Shown: positions 58,979 to 64,000 of the stretch, in pieces
Layout: each line of letters starts with the position of its first letter
How positions within the stretch are numbered: position 1 is the first letter of the stretch
Source: Aurantiacibacter poecillastricola
GTDB taxonomy: Bacteria > Pseudomonadota > Alphaproteobacteria > Sphingomonadales > Sphingomonadaceae
DNA: 64,000 nt
Assembly: GCF_030730945.1 (NCBI RefSeq)
Contig: NZ_JAVAMS010000001.1
Span: 868,001-932,000 of the forward strand
Direction: 5' to 3'
Program-made: the position numbers and the translations under genes
Notes under the pieces: model-generated
What the model was told of the DNA's origin: nothing
The model's input: the letters and a program-made list of their open reading frames with translations, nothing else
Database searches by the model: none

Positions 58979-60235
58979 TCAGGTCTCCTTGCCCTCCTCG
59001 TCATGCGTCGCTGCCCAGACCATGCTGCCTGCGCTGAAGCCATGCACTATCGTCGAGAGCAGGATCGTGAAGGCAACCGTCGCCCATAGCTCGCCCTCGT
59101 TGACCAGCTCCAGCTGGGCGCCCGCATAGGCAAGGTAGTAGATCGAGCCGATACCCCGCACGCCGTAGAAGGCGACCACGCCGCGTTGCTTCAGCGATAG
59201 CGGCGTGCCCACCATCGCCAGCATTCCGCTGGCCGGGCGCACCAGGAAGATCAGGCCGATTCCGATCAGCGCGTGAGACCATTCGAGGTAGGGCAGCAGA
59301 GCTGGGATCGCGCCGCCCAGCATCACCAGCAGGATGGCCGTGACAGCATGTTCCAGCGCTTCGGAAAAGCTGTGGAGACGGGCGTGGTATTCGTGGTCGG
59401 CTTCCTTGCGGCGCAGCATCAGGCCCATGAAAAAGGCGGCGATGAACCCGTAGCCCTCCACCAGTTCGGTGAAGCCGTAGGTCAGCAGAACGCCCGCGAG
59501 CGCGATCACGCCCGAGCCGGTATTCGCCAGCGGATTGCTGCGGGGAAGGGCGAAGAGGATACGTCCCAGCACCCATCCCGCGACAACGCCCATCAGCGTG
59601 CCGATTCCGATCTTGTAAAGGACGTAGAGGGAGAACCATTCGCCGATCCAGTCCCCGAACCCGCTTGTTGCCGAGACGAAGAAGATGCCCAGGTACACGA
59701 ACGGAAAGGCAAGCCCGTCATTGAGGCCGGCTTCGGTCGTGAGGGCGAAGCGAATGGGATGCTCCCCGCCTTCCAGCGGCGGGCCGACCTGCACGTCGGC
59801 GGCGAGCACCGGATCGGTGGGGGCGAGGACAGCCGCCAGCAGGATCGCGCCCGCCAGCGTCATTCCCGCTGCCATTCCGAGAAGGGCGATGGCAAGGATG
59901 CACAGCGGCATGGCGATAGCCAGCAGGCGTATGGTCGGCGACCAGAGGCCTGTCCCGCGGACCTTGTCGATCCTTATGCCGGTTCCGAAAAGCGCGATGA
60001 TGACCGCGAATTCCGAGGCGTATTGCCAGATCAGCGGACTGTCGAGCGGGGTGATGGCCTCGGGCACGCCCGGCAGGATCCCGAAGGCGGCGAGGCCACC
60101 CAGGATCAGCAGACCCGATGCGGCGGGCTCGCGTCCGGAAAAATAGCGGGGTAGCCAGTAGGCGACCACGATCACGACACCGCAGCCTGCCAGCAGGACG
60201 TGGTAGGCCGAAAGCCCGAAGAAGTTGCTATCCAT
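58979..60235 (-). CDS. cation/proton antiporter (CPA family)
   Basis: A 418-residue polytopic protein with about 12 spans. LAAVLAPTDPVLAADVQVGPP with the T-D-P motif and EAGLNDGLAFPFV with the N-D pair mark the CPA1 ion site. It exchanges Na+ or K+ for protons. The cytoplasmic tail is very short. The gene is not clearly linked to the catabolic neighbours. Confidence 0.92.
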   Translation of the reverse strand: MDSNFFGLSAYHVLLAGCGVVIVVAYWLPRYFSGREPAASGLLILGGLAAFGILPGVPEAITPLDSPLIWQYASEFAVIIALFGTGIRIDKVRGTGLWSPTIRLLAIAMPLCILAIALLGMAAGMTLAGAILLAAVLAPTDPVLAADVQVGPPLEGGEHPIRFALTTEAGLNDGLAFPFVYLGIFFVSATSGFGDWIGEWFSLYVLYKIGIGTLMGVVAGWVLGRILFALPRSNPLANTGSGVIALAGVLLTYGFTELVEGYGFIAAFFMGLMLRRKEADHEYHARLHSFSEALEHAVTAILLVMLGGAIPALLPYLEWSHALIGIGLIFLVRPASGMLAMVGTPLSLKQRGVVAFYGVRGIGSIYYLAYAGAQLELVNEGELWATVAFTILLSTIVHGFSAGSMVWAATHDEEGKET

Positions 60236-60288
60236 CGAACCTCAACGCCCGAGATAGGGGGCGTGTCCCGGCCCTGTCCCGGGAGCGC

Positions 60289-61191
60289 CTAGTGCGGCGC
60301 ACCGCCCGCGGTCGTCGTGCGATACATCTCGCGGCGGAAACCGTCGTAATCGTTGGGGCCAAGATGCATGGTTGCGGCATTGTCCCACATGCAGACCATG
60401 CCCGGCTTCCAGCGCAGGCGGCAGGTAAAGGCATGCTGCGTGGTATGGGCGACGAGGAAGTCTATGAGCGGCTTCGCCTCGAAGGTCGTCATCCCCTCGA
60501 TCCCCACGGCATAGGTGTCGCAGATATACAGCGCCTCCTCTCCCGTTTCGGGATGCGTGCGCACGAGCGGGTGGAAGCTGCCCGTCACGCCCTGCTCCTG
60601 CTTCGCCGGATCGCCGAACTGGATCGCGCCGCCTTCGCGCAGCAGGTTCTGCGTAGCGAAATTGTTGCGCGCGCTCATGTGGACGCGCAGCGGGCGTAGC
60701 ATGTTGCGGTAGGGCTCGCTCAGGTGCCGGAAGGCAAGGGCCGTGTTGGTCCAGGTGGTATCACCGCCATAGGGCGGGCCTTCCACCTGCCGCAGCGTGG
60801 TGATGCTGGGCGGTTCGGGCAGGAAGGGGCTGTCGGTATGCCAGCCCCCGCCAAACAGGCTGGGCGTGACCTCGTTCGCTTCCTTGATGATGGGATGCAC
60901 CTCGCGGTGCTCGGGCACGCCTTGCGTATAGGCATCCACCGCGAAGGGGCCGAGGCGGGCGGCAAATTCCTCGTGCTCTGCGTGGGAGAGGTGCTGGTCT
61001 GCGAGGTAGACCATCTTGTGCTTCCACAGCGCCTGCTTCAGGCTGGCGATTCCCTCGTCGGAAAGCTCGGGCAGGCGGACTCCGGTAATCTCCGCGCCCA
61101 TCGCTGCGCCCAGCGGCTCCACCCCGAAATGGTTCGACTGGAAGGGGTGGTTGTCGAAATCGCCGCAGGGGCTGACGCGTATCTGCCACAT
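60289..61191 (-). CDS. TauD/TfdA family dioxygenase
   Basis: A 300-residue Fe(II)/2-oxoglutarate dioxygenase. His118 and Asp120 (GGWHTDSPF) plus a late His in TMHLGPND bind iron, and Arg in RREMYRTT binds 2-oxoglutarate. The family hydroxylates sulfonates or aryloxyacetates; the substrate here is unknown. It heads away from the antiporter on the same strand. Confidence 0.92.
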   Translation of the reverse strand: MWQIRVSPCGDFDNHPFQSNHFGVEPLGAAMGAEITGVRLPELSDEGIASLKQALWKHKMVYLADQHLSHAEHEEFAARLGPFAVDAYTQGVPEHREVHPIIKEANEVTPSLFGGGWHTDSPFLPEPPSITTLRQVEGPPYGGDTTWTNTALAFRHLSEPYRNMLRPLRVHMSARNNFATQNLLREGGAIQFGDPAKQEQGVTGSFHPLVRTHPETGEEALYICDTYAVGIEGMTTFEAKPLIDFLVAHTTQHAFTCRLRWKPGMVCMWDNAATMHLGPNDYDGFRREMYRTTTAGGAPH

Positions 61192-61230
61192 GGCCCGTCT
61201 CTTTATCGAGTCTCTCTATCGCGGCCCCGC

Positions 61231-62238
61231 CTATCCCAGCGTGATGACCGTCTTGCCGAAGCTGTCCGGTCCCCAGCCGAAGGCATAGGCCTTGTCCGCA
61301 TCCTCGAAGGCGAAGGTCTTGCCGACGGGGAAGGTGAGGTGGTGCTTGTCGATGAAGGCGTTGAGGTCACCTGCCATGCGCTTCGATCCGACGAAGATGC
61401 CGCGGATGGAGGAGCCGGTGAACATCAGGCCGCGCGGCTCCGGCGGAGTGCCATCGGCGAGAACGCCGATCAGTGCGATTTCGGCCAGCGGGGCGCAGGC
61501 ATTCATGCTCTGCTCCAGCGTGCCGGTGCCGCCCACTTCCACGATCTTGTCGGCGCCGCCGAACTGTTCCTTCACGTGGTTGCCCCAGTCGGGTGTGGTC
61601 TTGTAGTTGATGGTGTGATCGGCACCCAGCGCCTTCACTTCCTCCAGCTTCTCGTCCGAGGAACTGGTGGCAATGACCTCCGCGCCCGCCGCCTTGGCGA
61701 GCTTCAGCGCGATCATCGAGACGCCGCCCGTGCCCAGCACGAGCACCTTGTCCCCTGACTGGAGCGGGCGCCCACCCTCGAACAGCGCGTTCCAAGCCGT
61801 GACGCCGGCGCAAGGCAGGCAGGCGGCCTGTTCCACATCCAGGCTGCGCGCGATGGGAACGACGCCGTGTTCGCCCAGCACGACCTTTTCCGCCAGCATG
61901 CCCGGCGCTTTCCCGTCGCCCAGGGCAGGGACCATCTTGGGCGGGCCGTCATACCAGCCCTGGAAGAAGGTGGACTGAACCATGTCGCCCACGCGCACTG
62001 CCTTCACGCCTTCGCCAAGGGCGACGACCTTGCCGGCCCCGTCCGACAGGGGAATGGAAGGCTCGGTAATCGGGCCGCCGAAATACTTGCCGGCTGCCAC
62101 TGCGAAATCGCGGTAGTTCAGGGACCAGGCGGTGGGCGCGACCACGATCTCACCCTTGCCGGGCTGGGGATCGGGCAATTCGTCCATGTACAGCTTGTCG
62201 AAGCCATCGCAGCCTTCCGGCATGAGCCAAGCGCGCAT
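61231..62238 (-). CDS. NAD(P)-dependent alcohol dehydrogenase / quinone oxidoreductase
   Basis: A 335-residue medium-chain dehydrogenase. VLGTGGVSMIALKLAKAAGA binds the cofactor. The structural zinc cysteine cluster is absent, so it belongs to the zinc-free quinone-oxidoreductase/enoyl-reductase side of the family. It is 15 bases upstream-linked to the SDR gene and likely in one operon. Confidence 0.9.
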   Translation of the reverse strand: MRAWLMPEGCDGFDKLYMDELPDPQPGKGEIVVAPTAWSLNYRDFAVAAGKYFGGPITEPSIPLSDGAGKVVALGEGVKAVRVGDMVQSTFFQGWYDGPPKMVPALGDGKAPGMLAEKVVLGEHGVVPIARSLDVEQAACLPCAGVTAWNALFEGGRPLQSGDKVLVLGTGGVSMIALKLAKAAGAEVIATSSSDEKLEEVKALGADHTINYKTTPDWGNHVKEQFGGADKIVEVGGTGTLEQSMNACAPLAEIALIGVLADGTPPEPRGLMFTGSSIRGIFVGSKRMAGDLNAFIDKHHLTFPVGKTFAFEDADKAYAFGWGPDSFGKTVITLG

Positions 62239-62253
62239 CAGATTCTCTCCCCG

Positions 62254-63000
62254 TTAGACTTCGAGCGTTTGCAGCGTGCCGCCATCGACGGCCCAGTCCT
62301 GGCCTGTCACATGGCTGGCACTATCAGACAAGAGAAAGACCGCCACCTCGGCAAGTTCCTGAACGCTGCCCATGCGCCGCTGCGGCACGCGCTTCTCGAT
62401 CAGGCCGCGCTGCTCCTCCGGTATGCGGGCGAGTGCCTCTGTCTCGATGAAGCCGGGGATCACGCAATTGCAGCGGATGCCGTGCGGCGCCATTTCCATT
62501 GCGACCGCGCGCGACAGGCCGAGGAGGCCGTGCTTGGACGCTACATAGGCGGGGTTCATCGCCATGCCGCGCTTGGACGCCATAGAGCCTGTCACGAGGA
62601 TACTACCCTTTTTCGCTTCGACCATGGCAGGGAGCACTTTCTGGATCGCCCAGAACACCGAGGACAGGTTGACCTTGAGCGTGTCCTCCCAGAGATCGCC
62701 TGGATAGTCCAGCAGCGGTGTGAAACCGCCCGTCAGCCCGGCATTGGCGAAAAGTCCGGTGATCGCCCCGTTCTGCTCAACGGCAGAGTCCAGCGCCGCG
62801 TCGAGCTGCTCACGCTCGCCCACATCGGCTACGGCCCAAGCGGCGTTGGCGCCGATTTCGGCCTGCGCTTCCTCCAGCTTTTCGGAGCGCCTTGCGATCA
62901 GCGTGACCCTTGCACCGCGGGCGGCGAGCATGCGCGCGGTCTCCAGCCCTATGCCCGAGGATGCGCCGGTGATGGCGATGTGGTGGTTGTCGAAATGCAT
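62254..63000 (-). CDS. SDR family oxidoreductase
   Basis: A 248-residue classical short-chain dehydrogenase. TGASSGIGLETAR binds NAD(P) and the catalytic Ser and Tyr-Lys are in TGSMASKRG and YVASKHGLLG. Full family length. It is in the minus-strand operon between the alcohol dehydrogenase and amidohydrolase genes. Confidence 0.92.
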   Translation of the reverse strand: MHFDNHHIAITGASSGIGLETARMLAARGARVTLIARRSEKLEEAQAEIGANAAWAVADVGEREQLDAALDSAVEQNGAITGLFANAGLTGGFTPLLDYPGDLWEDTLKVNLSSVFWAIQKVLPAMVEAKKGSILVTGSMASKRGMAMNPAYVASKHGLLGLSRAVAMEMAPHGIRCNCVIPGFIETEALARIPEEQRGLIEKRVPQRRMGSVQELAEVAVFLLSDSASHVTGQDWAVDGGTLQTLEV

Positions 63001-63028
63001 GTCCTCTCCCCCGGCACGGATTTAGCGG

Positions 63029-63901
63029 TCAGCCAAGCCCCAGAAGTTTCGCCGCATTGTCCTTCATGATGCCCGGCATCACCTCGTCGCGGAAGCCCAC
63101 TTCCTGCGCCGCTTTGATCCACTTGTCCGGGTGGATCAGCGGGAAATCGCTGCCGAACATCATTTTGTGCTTCAATTGCGTGTTTGCGTAGGTGACGACC
63201 TGCTTGGGGAAATACTTGGGGCTCCATCCGCTAAGGTCGATGAAGACATTGTCCTTGTGCAGCGCCATCGACAGGCTCTGGTCCACCCACGGCCAGCTGG
63301 GGTGGGCAAGGATGATCTTCATATCGGGGAAATCGACCGCGACATCGTCGATCAGCATGGGCTCGCCATATTTGAGGCGCAGGCCCCCGCCGCCGCGCAT
63401 GCCCGTTCCCATGCCGGAATGGCCGGTGTGGAAGACCGCGGGCAGCTTGTATTCGTTGATGACCTCGTAGATCGGATAGCCCATCTTGTCCGCCGGGTGG
63501 GCGTTCTGGGCGATGCCGTGGAACTTGAAACCTTTCACCCCGTGGTTCTCGATCAGGTCGATCGCCTCGCGCGCGCCGTATTTGCCCTTGTGCGGATCGA
63601 TGGAGGCGAAGGGGATGCAGATATCGTCGTTCTTGTTGGCGATTTCCGCCACCTCGTAATTCGAGACGCGCTTGGCCCCCATGCCGCTTTCCGCATCCAC
63701 GGTGAACATGACGAAGGCGATGTTCGTCTCGCGGTAGAGCTCGATGATCTCGGGCATCTTGGGCCGCTCGCGCGGAGCCTTGAAATAGGCGCTGGCGGCA
63801 TCGAAGAACTTGCCCATCACCGGGTCTTCGGGATCGTGGCAGGAAATCTCGGCATGCACGTGCATGTCGATGGCGCGGATTTTTTCGAGGTCTATAGGCA
63901 A
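63029..63901 (-). CDS. amidohydrolase family protein
   Basis: A 290-residue TIM-barrel hydrolase from the TTG at 63901, which has GGAGA nine bases upstream; a GTG at 63928 would add nine residues. AIDMHVHAE supplies the first metal His pair, with further residues in FHTGHSGMG, ILAHPSWPW and FGSDFP. It belongs to the amidohydrolase 2 group of decarboxylases and C-C hydrolases for aromatic acids; a CouO-like beta-ketoacyl-CoA hydrolase role is one option, with low certainty. Confidence 0.85.
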   Translation of the reverse strand: MPIDLEKIRAIDMHVHAEISCHDPEDPVMGKFFDAASAYFKAPRERPKMPEIIELYRETNIAFVMFTVDAESGMGAKRVSNYEVAEIANKNDDICIPFASIDPHKGKYGAREAIDLIENHGVKGFKFHGIAQNAHPADKMGYPIYEVINEYKLPAVFHTGHSGMGTGMRGGGGLRLKYGEPMLIDDVAVDFPDMKIILAHPSWPWVDQSLSMALHKDNVFIDLSGWSPKYFPKQVVTYANTQLKHKMMFGSDFPLIHPDKWIKAAQEVGFRDEVMPGIMKDNAAKLLGLG

Positions 63902-64000
63902 GGACTGGTCTCCAATCTCCTCTCCCACCGGGAGAGGATACGAAGGCCTGGCGGTTTGCCGCCTGGCCGTAGTTGGAGAGGGCTACCACGAACGTGAGCC

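Noticed and set aside
58836..59129. Plus-strand ORF with a GGAGGAGG site overlapping the antiporter 3' end
   Set aside because: Most of it is antisense to the antiporter gene and is Ser-rich low complexity with no conserved feature.

Overview
The window is about 64 kb of GC-rich, densely coding bacterial chromosome. Gene content points to a sphingomonad alphaproteobacterium, most likely an Erythrobacteraceae member (Erythrobacter/Altererythrobacter/Qipengyuania type). Supporting markers are a GapR (DUF2312) protein, UrcA and zf-CHCC family proteins, DUF1244, a class Ia ribonucleotide reductase split into separate nrdA and nrdB loci, GGAAC/CGTT promoters of the alphaproteobacterial general stress sigma factor type, and a LigM-type tetrahydrofolate-dependent O-demethylase. 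Most of the window is housekeeping and central metabolism. No rRNA, CRISPR array, transposase, integrase or prophage module is visible.

Layout. Positions 1-7.3 kb: end of an esterase gene coupled to the carboxyltransferase subunit of methylcrotonyl-CoA carboxylase, envelope proteins, a PlsC-like acyltransferase and, on the minus strand, an M50-like membrane protein and an AI-2E family transporter. 7.3-21.6 kb: gyrB, a ZIP-type transporter, two very small membrane/secreted genes with a shared upstream motif, guaA, an old yellow enzyme, two adjacent iron-sulfur HhH-GPD DNA repair glycosylases, an ABC ATPase and nadB. 21.6-31.8 kb: nrdA and nrdB with an accessory block between and after them. 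This block holds an E2-like (ubiquitin-conjugating fold) protein with a SEC-C metal motif, and an AIPR abortive-infection family gene whose start overlaps the nrdB stop. 32-39.4 kb: small envelope and stress proteins, nhaA, ppk2, argB, YggT and MarC family proteins. 39.4-48.5 kb: a large inverted repeat, Lon-substrate-domain and CnoX-like proteins, tRNA-Gly(GCC), pyk, a lactone-oxidase-like flavoenzyme, gapR, a stress SDR, yebC and ruvC. 48.5-56.7 kb: an ArsC-family gene whose 5' end has been split by a tiny island, then FUSC, GDPD, ubiG, lysC, a nitronate monooxygenase-like gene and a soluble globin-coupled chemotaxis receptor. 56.8-64 kb: a likely catabolic region with a LigM-like demethylase, a divergent VOC protein, a cation/proton antiporter, a TauD-type dioxygenase, an alcohol dehydrogenase, an SDR and an amidohydrolase.

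Most unusual points. (1) The nrdA-nrdB region carries two genes of conflict-system families in AT-richer DNA. The nrdA upstream region has nine GANTC (CcrM) sites in about 500 bp, and two more sit just before nrdB. (2) An island of about 0.76 kb, bounded by a 29-bp imperfect direct repeat, has displaced and rebuilt the 5' end of an ArsC-family gene. It carries one unrecognised gene and no recombinase. (3) Two tiny minus-strand genes (26 and 98 codons) have the same 15-bp motif about 80 bp upstream of their starts, each next to a palindrome. No complete new multi-gene system could be demonstrated. The E2-like gene is the best candidate for undescribed biology.
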